DNA from: Tretioscincus oriximinensis
Taxonomy: Eukaryota > Chordata > Lepidosauria > Squamata > Gymnophthalmidae
Direction of reading: 5' to 3'
Assembly (NCBI GenBank): GCA_022410635.1
Contig: JAJVDF010000238.1
Location: 1,460,309-1,524,308, forward strand
Length of the DNA stretch: 64,000 nucleotides
Below, one piece after another: positions 20,219-32,060 of the stretch (the first letter of the stretch is position 1; the number at the start of each line of letters is the position of its first letter). The notes under the pieces were generated by a model. That model did not search any database. It was given only the letters and a program-made list of their open reading frames with translations, and was not told the origin of the DNA. Position numbers and translations under genes: made by a program.

Positions 20219-21262
20219 AGTATGTCTGTGTGCCCAGCCATAGGAGCAAGAGGAAAGAAGTGGCTCAACCTGGAAGGTGTGATAGCACACCAAGGAGAAT
20301 ACCTTCCTCCAGCTGGGGGAACACAAAGGTGGTAACAATGCTTTCTACACTGCAGCTCTCTGCATATACTCAGGGTCTGCAATTGCTGCTGGCGAAATAT
20401 TATTTGCATGTGTATATATGTAGGAGAGGTGCTGGGAGCCCATATTATGCTACTGGTCCAATTGGTATCCTTCATGGTTTGCTCTAAAGATATCTTCTGT
20501 GAAATAAACCTTACCTTTCTATTCCTGAAACAGGTAGCCTGCCTAAGCCATGGTGGAGGAGCTGTCCAAGGTCCTTAGTGTGTATTTTGCCTTTAAGCAA
20601 TCATATTAATTTTTTGTCAGTCAATTTCATTGCGAGAATCTAAGAAAAATGGCTTGTACCTTGGACCAGTTTATGGACCTGCCTTTCATACTAATATGGT
20701 CTAAGGAGGACTCCTAATACATTTGGTGGTCCCTTGTACCATTCCATGCAGAATCATTCTAAGCATGCGTATTAGTTAAGGGAAGATGTTACAAATTCAA
20801 CCAAGAAAGACAATATCGATACACACAGTGAACTTGCTAGATTATCAAAGTTCCATGATATCATATAAAGCAGGATTATCCAGGATTTCACCTGAGCAGA
20901 GTCAGGACTTGAGGAATTCAAAGCTTTTTATTATTTCCTTCATTCTAAGAGAGTTGATAATTTTTTAGCATTATATCTTCCCCTCAGGTGTTGAAAAGGT
21001 TTGTGCAAAACTGAATTTCATTTCTTTCCTCTGCTTTTGATAGTCTAAGATAACATTTGACATATCTGAATTTTATTGTCATAAATGTTAACAAAGTTCT
21101 ATTGAATCCTAACTGGAGGATTGTTTACCAAACAAAGACAAGAATTGGTTATTAAGGACTGAATTAATTTTGTCCAAAATTAATTTTGAGAGTGATCCCA
21201 TTTTCAGCTTTTTGTCCTTATAAGCAGCTGCAAATTTTTACATTTTATCTTCAAATTTCTTG
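20219..21262. other. Unannotated stretch
   Basis: Nothing recognised beyond short shadow frames. Confidence 0.4.
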
Positions 21263-21405
21263 TCATAATAATAATAACAACAACATTTATTTGTTATACC
21301 CTTTCTACCAAAGGGTGGCACAAAAAATATCAAATTTAATAAATGATATTAAATCATATCAAACAATAACAATACTGTACCAAGCCAGTAGCTATAAGTA
21401 AAATT
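21263..21405 (-). mobile_element. SINE/L2-like 3' end fragment
   Basis: (ata)n(aac)n followed by ataccctttctaccaaaggg and a long AT-rich part resembles the reverse of a LINE/SINE tail with its microsatellite. Confidence 0.45.
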
Positions 21406-23620
21406 AAAATTAACACTCAGTTTATTGAATTAAAAAGGAAGGTTGATACCTGTTCTGTGCAAGATGGTTCATGCAATTAAAATGTTTAAGAGCAAGTTAA
21501 GTTTAATCTTCTCTACATATCTGTTGGGGACTTTAGAAAGTAAAAAGACATTTACGAACATTTGCAGGATGCAGTATTATGAACTGGATGAATCTGAGTT
21601 AGATTTTCTATCTATCAAATGATCTAGAATTAAAATAGTTTCCTTTGAACTACATTTAAAACAAAAACAAACATGAACGGATTGTTTGTATTAGGCAGCT
21701 AAGCATTAATTATCATGTACATCATTAAGTGTTTTCTCTTTGTCAAAGAAAGGTGCCGTTTCTACGCACACGTAAATGATGGATGTCATGCTAGATTTGT
21801 ATATTTAGGCAGAACATAGCAGGGTGGAGAAATGAATTCAGCTCACATCTTCAAAAAAGTAATATATTTTATACATGATTCGGAACCCAATTACCTCCAT
21901 CTGTGTATCATTTCAATAGACATCTATTAAAAATGTTTGGTGCTTTTTTTTTGCATCTGCTTCATATTTATATCTAGTGATTGGGTTTTGTTTATTTTTT
22001 GGTTGTGGGGCTTCAGAAAACATTTATTCCATCACATCTTAAACTTTGCCAAAGTCTGAGCAAATGTGCACATTTTAAGGTAAATTATAGTTGCGAATGT
22101 GTTAATTATAGTAAAATTTCAATTTAATTTGTATAAACAATTCAAAACACAATAGGGCCATGGATATACATTTAAACCTTTTCCAGTTCTGAAGAATGAA
22201 TTTAATCTATTTTAATTTAGATTAAACTAGAAATAATACCAATATCAATGGATTAAACTCGTTCTTCACAGATGAAGAAGATTCAGAAGCAAATGTGTGA
22301 TCAGGGCACAGAAGTAAATATTAAGATTCTCTTCCAAACTTGTTTCTAATCCTGTTTCACTTTTTGAGATTAACCACAATTAGTTATGGATTGTTTATTT
22401 TTTGGACAAAGTAATATATCAATGGTATGGAATGAGCTAAAAAGTGAACATAGTGCCATTTTGAATGTATCCTAGATTCTTGTAACTTAAAATGGAGTGA
22501 AGAGGTGCTGTGAGGCAGCCAGAAGATAAGGAGATAAGGTTAAGATGTGAATTTTTGCAGTAAGGCCATCCATAGTACATTTCTCTGCTGAGCTATCTGT
22601 GCATCTGGCCTTTACCATCACACCATCTGCCACTTTTCTGCTTTCTCGAGGCAACTAAACAGCAGCAGCAGCTTATATGTACATTTCACTTCTTATATGT
22701 ACATTCCATTCTTCATTCTCTCCTGACAAGTTTGTGTTCTGCTTTTCATGGGGAAGAATTATACATCTTTTACAGGGGGGGGGGGGGAGTCACATGATAA
22801 ATTTGATTAAAGCTGAATTTCCTACCCAGGTGTTTGTTTAGCAAAACAAAAACAAAAAACAACCCCCTCCCCCCGCTCTCACTCCCCACCCCCAGGGAGA
22901 AGCAGGCAGGCAGATGATTATATATTGCTTTAATGCATGTTTTTTCTGTTCTTTGCATGTCATATAAGAGAAAAATGGAGTTGCACTAGAGTTTCGCAGC
23001 ACCAGCTGATGTGCAGGAAGCATTCAAAGTGTCAGTTCACCATTAAACTTTGAGCTTCATAAGGCGTGACAAACTGGCCATGGATCCAATGAAGAAGTAA
23101 CAGTGTTTTGCTGAAGTTTATGGAGACCAAAAGCAAATGGTGACCTGCTGTTCGGCTCATCTCCTGCATGCTGGGAACACATCTGTATCTCCTTACAAAG
23201 ATCAGGTTCTGTGAAAATGGCTCACAAACTTCAAGTGAGCAAGAAAATGTTGTTCTCTGATCTTACTGTTCTTGATGCGGAAAAAAGATGGGGAAATGTC
23301 ATTTTCTGGAACCAAAATCATAAATGTGAGAGGCTGAGAAGCATTTTTCCTGACAAGTCATGAAGATGAGGTGTTCAGATAAGTTCTAGGGCAACAAGGG
23401 CAGTCTTCCAGTTGCCTTGGTGAGTGCAGGAGAGGGAGGGCATCAGATTGTGAAAGTTAGGCAGGCTCCCTTAATTGGAACACCATCCTTACAGCATGTA
23501 CCTGTATCCTTTCCATGGAGGATACTTGTCTAGGATTGGGGTTTATTTGTCTTGTAGTGGATGATTTAATTATGAGTAATCTTGAGAGATGGGCTTATGA
23601 GGGTAGTGTTGATTGAATGG
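21406..23620. other. Mostly unannotated; G run and CNE-like patch
   Basis: 21690-21800 has taattatc and related AT motifs of CNE type. A run of 14 Gs sits at 22775-22788, and a C-rich tract at 22862-22896. No gene is recognised. Confidence 0.4.
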
Positions 23621-23624
23621 TGAG

Positions 23625-24076
23625 TTGCCTGCTGAGTACAAAGGTTATGGACAACATACAGAGTTTGGACAAGATGCTGGACAATCCTAGAAGGAAGGGG
23701 CATTCCTTGAAATTAATGGGCAGAAGAGTGAGAACAAAGGAAAGTATTTTTTCACCCAGAGAGCCATCGGCCTGTGGGATTTACTTCCAGAAGAGGTGGT
23801 GGTAGCTAGCAGCCTAGATAGCTTTAAGACAGGATTAGATAGGTTTATGGACACCAAGGGTATAAATAGCTACTAGGGTGGATCTTTTCAAACTGCCTCC
23901 AGAATGGAGCAACAGGCAGTGCTTTGAAATACCATTTGCAGAGAGTCGCAAATAGGTGAGGATTTGGCCTTCTTCTGTTCAGAATGCCCAGGTGCAACTG
24001 GTGGGCCTCAGACAGAATGCTGAACTGGATGAAATCTGTTCCAACTCAGCAAGTTTCTTCTTATGTTCTTATGTTC
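23625..24076 (+). mobile_element. CR1/L3-clade LINE, 3' end
   Basis: A C-terminal ORF2 remnant (ggaaagtattttttcaccca, cctgtgggatttacttcc) is followed by the 3' UTR and the cttatgttcttatgttc tail at 24060-24076. Confidence 0.85.
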
Positions 24077-24407
24077 ACTGGCCAGGCCCAGCTATGCTGC
24101 TGGGTCTCCTCCTGTGCCTTTCCTTCCAGTCCCACCCACTACCTTCCAGTCCCACTATCTTCTTGCCCTGAGAGCAAAGGGTAACCCTTCATAAAATGGC
24201 TGCTGCAGTTCGGAGCTTAAAACCTTTTATCTGAATGGGACAGGTGATTGGTCAGAGTTAGTGACCAATGAGGAAGCATTTAGAAGGCCCATGAGCCAAA
24301 CACTTTTTATAAATAATAGAATTTTCCTGTTGCATTATGACAGTGAAACAGGGTCTAGCCCCTCCTCCCCCTTGCTCCCATCCATGCCTTCACCCTTTCC
24401 CTCCCTC

Positions 24408-24560
24408 CCTCCACCTCGGCACATCTTTCTTTCTTTCATTCATTCCTTCTTTCTTTCCATTTTACTTTCCTTCTTTATTTTTCCTTCTTTATCTTCTTTC
24501 CTTCATTTCCCTCTTCCATCTCTTCCTTCCTCTGTTCTTTCTTTCCTTCCTTCCTTTTCC
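24408..24560. repeat. Polypyrimidine tract (cttt/ccttt)n
   Basis: About 150 bp almost free of purines on this strand. It lies just before an L3 fragment in minus orientation. Confidence 0.9.
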
Positions 24561-24562
24561 TC

Positions 24563-24682
24563 CCAGTGTTGGTCCCAGTATTGAACCTTGGGTAAGTCCA
24601 CTTTTCACATTTTTCAACTCAGAGAACTGTCCATTTATTACTTCCCTCTGCTTTCTGTCTTTTAGTCAGTTTCCAGCCCAGG
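24563..24682 (-). mobile_element. L3 RT-region fragment, minus strand
   Basis: gtcccagtattgaaccttgg and agagaactgtccatttat are the reverse complement of the block around 4340-4455 in the better copy. Only about 120 bp remain. Confidence 0.65.
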
Positions 24683-25336
24683 ACTCTGATTTCTAGAGAC
24701 AGCCAAAGGTCCAAGCCCTGTCATTGGTCATTATACCTCCAAATGTTGAACTCTCCCACATGCCTTTTATTGCTGCTGTTGCTGCTGCTGCTGAGACACC
24801 ATATCTGAGGTAGTAAATTACCCAGTTTCTTTCCTTGTTTTTTGTGAATAGGTTTGCTCAAGGTCACATCATCACTCAGGCCTAAGAATACTGATTGCCT
24901 GCCAATCACTGGCTTTAAGTGTTTGGAAACATTAATGCTTTCTGTTCTGGCACCAGGGGCTTGCTTGGCTCTTGATCATCCAAATCTACTATTCTGTGAA
25001 AGAGTTACATGCTCTGCCAAAGTAGCATCTGCACCTAAAGGGAAAATGAAAGTCAGTTCTGCAAGCTAAGCTCTGCATTTCCTTCTCCTTGCCTTCTGGC
25101 AGCAACAGATCTATGCACTAATCAAGCTATTTTTGCCACAGCCTGAGGGACCAAAAGAAAAAAAAAGTGGAGAGAATGAATGAGAGAGAGATTGTTATTG
25201 TTGCATCTATTTTTAAATACTTGGGAAGCATTCTGCTACTACAAACACTGGGAAGGGAGAAAATACATTCCGTCTATGGACAGATTGCAAATGTTATTAT
25301 GATGCACCTGTTATTATGGGGAAGCAGCATATTCTT

Positions 25337-25412
25337 CAATTAATTAACTTTATTTAAAGTATTTCTTAACCACCAAGTTACTCAGTGGCACTTTGCAAGC
25401 TGATAAATATTT
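25337..25412 (-). mobile_element. SINE/L2-like tail fragment
   Basis: The segment taactttatttaaagtattt plus ccaccaagttactcagtggc resembles the reverse of a squamate LINE/SINE tail. Confidence 0.4.
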
Positions 25413-25624
25413 ATATGGGGAAGGGCACTCAATTTCAAGCAAATAAGCCTGATTCCAAAGAAATAAAGCATATTCAGTGAGGAAGTGAGGAGAATCCATG
25501 TCAGGCTAAGCCAATTTTTGCTTTGTATTTCTGGCAATCCTGTGATGTTCTCACTAGCTATGAACTGTAAAGCAAATGTCAACAAAATGTTAGAAGAGGA
25601 ACTGTAATATGTGTATATGAGGAC

Positions 25625-25932
25625 TAATAGTGGGAGTGGATAGACCTCTTCTGTGACACCCCCTGGGCTCTGGAATAGACTTCCCTTTAGAGATGCATCA
25701 GACCCCTATGGTATGAGGCTTTCAGTACCTGAATAAATATGTCTCTTTCCCAGCCAGGAGTATGAGCTTTAGCTTCCTCTGAACGTTGTTCAATCAAGCT
25801 AGAGGATTACATGTTGTATGTGTTTTATATTCTATCAAATTGTTTTTGTTTTGCGTATTGTAACTTGTGTTAAGACCTTTGAGCGATCGAGTTAAAAATT
25901 GAATTGAATTGCTGGCTGGCTGAATAAATACA
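25625..25932 (+). mobile_element. L2-like LINE 3' end
   Basis: It includes tgggctctggaatagacttcc and a 3' UTR ending agacctttgagcgatc...tgaataaatac. The order is the same as in the 48.9 kb copy. Confidence 0.6.
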
Positions 25933-26314
25933 TCTTTGTAGTCATAAATACAGTTCTTAGAAGTCCTTGATATTGGACTTTTGGGATATTCTTATGGGGA
26001 ATACATGTTGTAATTCAGTAAAATCTAGAGGATTGCTCATAAGCCATCCTTTTGCATACTTCACCTTTTTTTTTCTTGTCAAGAAATCCATTCAGGACAT
26101 TTGAGACTGTGGAGCTGTGTAGACAAAGAGTAAGGTAAGCAGAAACACATTCCCAAAGTGCCAAGTTGTACTGCAGCAGAGTACAGAGTTGTAGCAAGAA
26201 CTGCAAATGCCAGTTCCATTGTAATGCATAGAAACATTAACTAGAGAACCAGATTCATGTGAATATGATTAAAAAGAAGTGAGCCAGCATTACAGTCTGG
26301 CCATTGTAATCCAT

Positions 26315-26735
26315 GTTCTTCCAGATTGGTCTATTGCAACGCACTCTATATGGGGCCGGGCTGCCCTTGAAAGCAGTTTGGAAACTGCAGCTGCTGCAGA
26401 GTACAGCAGCTGGACTGCTGACTGGAATGGCTAGCTGGACACATGTTATGTCACATTAGCTATCATTTTGCTACTGAGACTAATTGAAGGTATTACCTTT
26501 GATCTATGGGGCCCTAAATAACTTAGGCCCCAAATATGTGAAGGAATACCTTCTCCCATATCAACATGCCTATGTCTTAAGATTTGTAGAGGACACCCTT
26601 CTGCTTGTACCAAAATGTTCAATAGCAAAGGGAGTGGGAACTCAGGAAAGGGCCCATTTCCATTTTGAAGTAACATCTGGATTCCCACATCTGATGCCAC
26701 AGTTATGTGTTATTTAGTACTTTACTGTATATCTC
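26315..26735 (+). mobile_element. L2-like LINE, ORF2 C-terminal fragment
   Basis: The nucleotide sequence contains ttggaaactgcagctgctgc, gccctaaataacttaggccc and aaaggaatgccttctccc-like text. A frame at 26484-26717 reads LNNLGPKYVKEYLLPYQHA and IAKGVGTQER, which are C-terminal ORF2 features shared with copies near 40.5 and 49.1 kb. Frames are broken. Confidence 0.65.
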
Positions 26736-27204
26736 TTCAAGTGCTTGTGCAACTGCAGTATCAGAAGGCAAGATATGCAACTGAAGTTATAACAAGACAG
26801 ATTTCGGTTGAAGGAAAGGAAAATGTTTCTTTATATTAAGATAAGTTTAATAAAAGAAGAAGGATCAGAATAGTAAAGATGGACCAGAAACTGGTAGACT
26901 GTGTCCTTACATGCCCACCCAAGTGTAAATAAAAACACCTGCTTTAGTGGATGCGCTTGACAGTATGGCAACATTCTTTGATTCTGATTCCTCCATGATC
27001 ATACCTATTGTTCTAAATGGCCCCTTAGCGATTTTATAGTATGGCAAAGTGTAAAAACAAATTGCAACAGTAATAAAAGTTATGATAACATAGACCATAA
27101 TTTCGGTATAACACCTACACATATGTGCTAAGTAAACAATAGTAATATAGCACCACAGTCCATTTATAGGATCAATGGAACAGCCAACCTAAGTAATTCC
27201 CTGA

Positions 27205-27302
27205 TAGTTATCATCATCATCATCATCATCATCATAATTATCATCATCATCATCATCATCATCATCACCACCACCACCACCACCACCACCACCACCACCA
27301 TT
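27205..27302. repeat. Microsatellite (atc)n(acc)n
   Basis: A long array of tca/atc triplets turns into pure acc triplets. It abuts the 3' side of a minus-strand SINE. Confidence 0.95.
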
Positions 27303-27525
27303 AAAATAAAAATAAAAATGTTATTTTATAACACCCTTTTCATCAAACAAAAAGCTTTTGTTGCTTACCCCACAACAGATACCCTGTGAAGCAGGCAGGA
27401 CTGAGAGTTCTAAAGGACTGTGACTGGTTCTGCTGGCTTCATGGAGGAGTCTGGAATGGAACCAGGAGGCTACCAGATAGGAGTCCAATACTCTAACCAT
27501 TTCAGCAAGCTGGGTCTCATTTTGC
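27303..27525 (-). mobile_element. Sauria-type SINE, minus strand
   Basis: Reading the minus strand: a tRNA-like head near 27500 (ggttagagtattggactc), a degenerate B box (ggttccattcc), then tgaagccagcagaaccagtc and the body to a tail near 27310. Confidence 0.7.
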
Positions 27526-28190
27526 TAGCATAGCTTCAGCATATCACACACATTGGTTTTATCTATAGATTATCTAACAACAGCAAGAAAACAGCCTTCT
27601 GTTCGTTATCTGTTTGGTTCCCCTTTTTTGTGAGTGATAAATAAAACTGAAATCTCTGTGGCCACTTGTTTCACTAGTCAAAAAACATGTGAATGTTTGT
27701 GAATTACTCTGATGATTTGGGAAATAATGCTTTGGTAAATAATGACGGGCTTCCTCCCCCCCTCCCCCTCCTGACTAAGTTGCCCAGATATGCTCACTTT
27801 GTGCTCATGTCTTCATTTGGCGACTAAGTATGGAAATATGATTTATTTACTCTGGATGTTTTTATCTAATTCTGCTGCTTGATGATTTTTTGCTGTATAT
27901 ATTCCTCTTCAAATGCATTATTAAGGCTGGCTTGCTGACTTGCGGGTTTTCTAAACCTGATGGAATTTTTGACGTAAATATTTTATAAATACAAAATATA
28001 AAGTTGTCCCGCAGAGCAAGCACATCTAGGCTAGCAGAAGAGTTAAGGAAAGGCTGCTTTGGCTAAAACTGCATTCAGATACATGTGTTGCTGGGCTACT
28101 CTGACCCACTTTCAAATGTCCCCTCAGTTTACTTCGTGTGTCTTTTGTGCAGCATTCTGTTACGTTGCCATATACGCATAAACATTTTTA
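27526..28190. other. Unannotated stretch
   Basis: A C-rich patch (ccccccctccccctcc) lies near 27757-27772. No gene is recognised. Confidence 0.4.
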
Positions 28191-28194
28191 TTGT

Positions 28195-28276
28195 TTCTGT
28201 GTCATGTTTTTATTGCTAGGAGGTACCCTGAGATATTTGGGCATAGGGCGGGATAGAATAAATAAATAAATAAATG
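28195..28276 (+). mobile_element. L2-like LINE/SINE tail with (aaat)n
   Basis: ggcatagggcgggatagaat followed by aataaataaataaat is the common 3' end of squamate L2-type elements. Confidence 0.65.
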
Positions 28277-28893
28277 CAGCAGGGTAACTATAAATTATCC
28301 CATGGAAATGAATCTGTATAGTCCAAGCTACCAGATCACAAAATCAGAAAGCAGGATAGAACTATCAAAAACAAGGGTGAGCTTTTTTTAAAAAGCTTTT
28401 TTTAAAAAGCTGAGGCACATGGGACTTGTAGTATCCTCCAAAGAATACTCTCCAAACATCTCTCCTTTCAAAAGTATGAACAAAGGTATCAAAATAGATG
28501 CACATCCTTCTAAGAACGGAGACAGTAACCCTAGAAAAGTCATTCCTACAGATCCAAGGAAGTGAAGGTCTAAGAAACCAGAGGGTCAGAGCAGCATGCT
28601 CTTGGAATGTGTGTATGTATGTGCTCTTTATGCTTATTTCACATACAAACNAGTCTGCAGATGCCTCAATTCCTTCATTCCTTCTGTAAGGTCTGNCCTG
28701 AATTACCTTCAAAACACAAATTATTTTTAAAAAGGTGAGTCATTATTTTCACACTGAATCTATCTCAGAATAAGAAGCTGCCATCCATATACTAATATGG
28801 ACTATGGTAGGTCCCCTGAATGGAATACAGTTCAGTACAGAACTCTTTCAGAAAGGCAATTGGGACACCTTAGATTTCAACAAACATAATTTT

Positions 28894-28983
28894 GGCCCAT
28901 TCTGCATTGTCTTATTCTGAGATATATCTAATAGAGCATTAGTCTGAAATATATCCCAGGACAAGGCCCAGTGTAGAAAGGGC
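28894..28983. mobile_element. Short hairpin MITE
   Basis: The arms ggcccattctgcattgtctt and aaggcccagtgtagaaaggg are imperfect inverted repeats, with inner pairing between gagatatatc and aatatatccc. It is related to the 12.3 and 57.9 kb elements. Confidence 0.55.
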
Positions 28984-29350
28984 TTTTTTCACAGTAGTTT
29001 CNCTCCAAATGACTGGTCGCTCTTTGCCTTACCTCCTCCTATGAGCTCCATCTACTTCATACTATTTGATTTTGGGGGAGCATAATTGTGAATGTTTTTC
29101 TGGAAGAATTATGAAGACAGTCAATAAGATAATAGCCAATAAACCTATCAATTACTAGTAAGAGTAATGCATAAAGTCTCTTTAGACAGCAAGATTAACA
29201 TTATGCAGAAAGATTCCAATTCCAAACATAATGTCTGACAAACAAAATCCAAAAGCAATGCTATAAAGGCATAGTTCAATGAGTTCCAAGGAGGGATAAA
29301 CTATGTAGGCCAATAGCCTATACCTAGGACACAGTTGGCCATACTCAAGG

Positions 29351-29441
29351 TCTTTTCTGACGTGTACTTTTAATTCATCTTCAGTCCTGAAGAACTGAAC
29401 TAAACCAGGAAAAACCTCATTTTAGGACTGAAGATGGATTA
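29351..29441. mobile_element. Palindromic MITE family P, copy 2 (cut by SINE)
   Basis: catcttcagtcctgaagaac near 29377 pairs with ttaggactgaagatggatta near 29422. The outer right end has been replaced by the tail of the SINE that starts at 29442. Confidence 0.65.
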
Positions 29442-29730
29442 AGAAGAACTAGGTTTTTATACCCCACTGTTCTCACCTTAAGGGACTCAAACCAACTTAC
29501 AGCGTTATTTTTCACNTGAAGGCTTACATTTTACCTTCCCCAGCAGGCTGTGGTAGTTCTCATTTATCTAGTCACAGTTAGTTGCAATTTCTTGCAATTC
29601 TTGCTTTCAAATAGCTAGGTTGGCTAGAGCTACAGGCTAGTAAAAGATGTTCACCCCTCCCTACGTCTGACACAGGGCTTCAAAACCTGATCTCTCAGAT
29701 TAGAGATCATCTGCTTAGCGACTGCATGTA
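29442..29730 (-). mobile_element. tRNA-derived SINE, second family
   Basis: On the minus strand there is a tRNA-like head (about 29730-29685, B box like ggttttgaagcc), then a body with caagaattgcaagaaattgc and a 3' end ggtataaaaacctagttctt. Copies occur at 39083, 43786 and 47432. The tail resembles that of Sauria SINEs, but the body differs. Confidence 0.7.
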
Positions 29731-31104
29731 TCAGCGTATGTATTAAAACAGCACCTCAGTAGCTGACTTTGAATTCTAATTAAATAGTGAAGATCTCATT
29801 TGCCCCATCTTCGTAAGTCTTAATTGGGTCCTGAACACTAGTTGAGGTGATGGATCTTCAACATGAATGTAGTAGAAGGGCTATGAGCACTGAAGTCTTC
29901 TCCACCACTGAAGTGGTTCTCCAGCTTGAGCCATGACAAGAGAATCTTGTATTTTCCTTGGGAGAACTGACCAAAACCAAAAAAAAAANAAAATGTAGGC
30001 ATATATTTGAAAACATGGACTGATGGAAAAAAGGTCTGAGAATAATGCATGTGCAACAAGTGTATACACAGTTTAGCTCATAATGCCTGTTTTGCATTCA
30101 TGAAAGGACAGAATCAAAAGGACACAGAAATCAGATTGGAACCTTATGACCAGCTGTGCAGTCAAGTCTAAGGGAAGAAAAGACCAGGTCATCAGGTGCA
30201 CCTCTCTAGGGAGACAATATTGTTGTTGGGTCCGCCAGTGTAATTACTATGTTTCCTGCCATTATTGCTACCATATCAGTACTTCATTCTCTGTTACCAT
30301 CATGCTGATTGTTCTTTCTCCACACTCCTCATACAATGACACATTTGAAGTGGGTGGCCATATAGATTGCTTAATGTTCTAATGACTATCACCGAGATAT
30401 TTATGGGAAACTCACCAAGGTACTGAAAAAATGTTCATTGTTGCTTTCTTTGAAAATGAATCTGCAGGTAGGATCAGAAACAATCTCCCCCGCCTCTCTC
30501 TGTGTGAACAGAATAATTAGCAATATTTGTATCGAGGAGATCCTTTATGTAGGAATATTGATGAATTACTTAGCAAGGCATCATATTAATTCAAATTTAG
30601 GATAATGTTTTTTCTTTTGCTGCTCTTTGTTTCCTGGATTCTCAATGGTTCCTTCCTTGTTATTGTCTTCTTACTGGTTTCTACATCAAACAGCAACATA
30701 CAGTGATTTTACAGTTGCAAACATTGATGCACTATGGAGTTCGTATCTAAAGGATAGGAAAAATGACATAAAATCACTACATACTTATGAAAATGAAACC
30801 TGAAGCAACACAGAGTAGAATACAAACATTTTGAAGACACTTTCCAATTAGTGGGTCACAGATCGGAATAGACCAGATACCATAAATATTTAGAATTTCC
30901 TCAGGAGATTTCACATGATCAAAGAAGATATGCAGAAGCAAGGTCCTTAGGTGACTTTCAAAGCAAAACAGAAACATGACATATATTGACAAAAGACATA
31001 ATAAAAATGATACCAGAAAACATTAAATTAAATTAAAAACATGTTCAAAGTACAGGTGAAAACCTTACAATTAGACTGTTTTTCCTTGAATATTTGAATT
31101 TATT
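29731..31104. other. Unannotated AT-rich stretch
   Basis: No feature is recognised apart from an A run with one N at about 29980-29993. Confidence 0.4.
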
Positions 31105-31330
31105 TTCAGAAGAGGTAGTGGTAGTTAGCAGCCTGGATGGCTTTAAGATAGGATTAGACAAATTCATGGAATCCAAGTTTATCGATAGCTACTATGTTGG
31201 ATGTGTTGATACTAGCTCTGGGTTGGAGCAACATGTAGTATTCCTGAAAAACCAATTGCAGTAAATCATGAACAGATGAAGGTGCCTAAGATGCTCAGGT
31301 GCAATTGGTGGGCCACTGTGTGAGACATTT
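31105..31330 (+). mobile_element. CR1/L3-clade LINE, 3' region
   Basis: gaagaggtagtggtagttag through ggattagacaaattcatgg, then 3' UTR up to gggccactgtgtgagac. The terminal tail is missing. Confidence 0.75.
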
Positions 31331-31449
31331 GATATCTGTCATATCAATTACTATTTAAGAAGGGTCAGTTACCTTTGTTCAAGTACTTTCATATCCATAT
31401 ACCCAAGACTGACTTGGTACAGTATAATACTGCCAAATTAGACCCTGTA

Positions 31450-32060
31450 TTATAATAACAATGTACTGCAGGTCGTGAAGAATTGAAAGACCTTTGCAAA
31501 AACATTACAGTGTAGTACTGAAAACTGCAATGACTACCTATCTGCTACTGAGACCAGTTCAAAATATAAAATTTAACTTGTAAGACCCTTAGACCTGAGT
31601 CTGACATGTATTTCTAATTCAATGTAAGTCCTGAACAATTGCACTACATCAGGGAAAATTCAGTCCAGTTCTTCAGAATTGAAGGTGCATTAAAAGTACA
31701 TGTTTGACCTACTGGTTTTGGTTCCAAATATCTAAAGAAATATCTCATACCATATAGATTTGCCCAAGACTTAAGATCTGCCTGTGAGACCCTCTTGGTA
31801 GGGTCATCTATTTCAGTGGTAGGGAGATGTTCTCACATGGAAGAACATTTTCTGTGATAGCCTCCAGCTTCCCTTTTGTGGTGCACCAAGCACCCTCATT
31901 GCATGTGTTAAGAAAACAACCAAAGATGCACCTTTTGCCCTGACCGTGACAGAGGGAAACAACATACTCTCCCTGAACAGGCATTGTAACTACTTTAGGG
32001 AATCTGTTTTATCTGTATTTATAATGATTTTATTGTGATTTTTCCTGAGAGCTTTCAATA
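31450..32060 (+). mobile_element. L2-like LINE 3' region, split by a MITE
   Basis: tatctgctactgagaccagt and a following part, after the MITE, with aaatatctaaagaaatatc and tctgcctgtgagaccctctt keep the order of the 26 and 49 kb copies. The family P MITE (31598-31708) sits inside. All frames are broken. Confidence 0.55.
31598..31708. mobile_element. Palindromic MITE family P, copy 3
   Basis: The ends tctgacatgtatttctaatt and attaaaagtacatgtttgac are inverted repeats that continue inward (gtcctgaacaattgc and agttcttcagaattg). No duplication is certain. Confidence 0.65.

Noticed and set aside
24261..24696. Two overlapping frames rich in Phe, Leu, Ser and Pro
   Set aside because: They are translations of the polypyrimidine tract at 24408-24560.
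27205..27302. Regular repeat array considered as CRISPR-like
   Set aside because: It is a plain trinucleotide microsatellite without spacers, in a vertebrate context.
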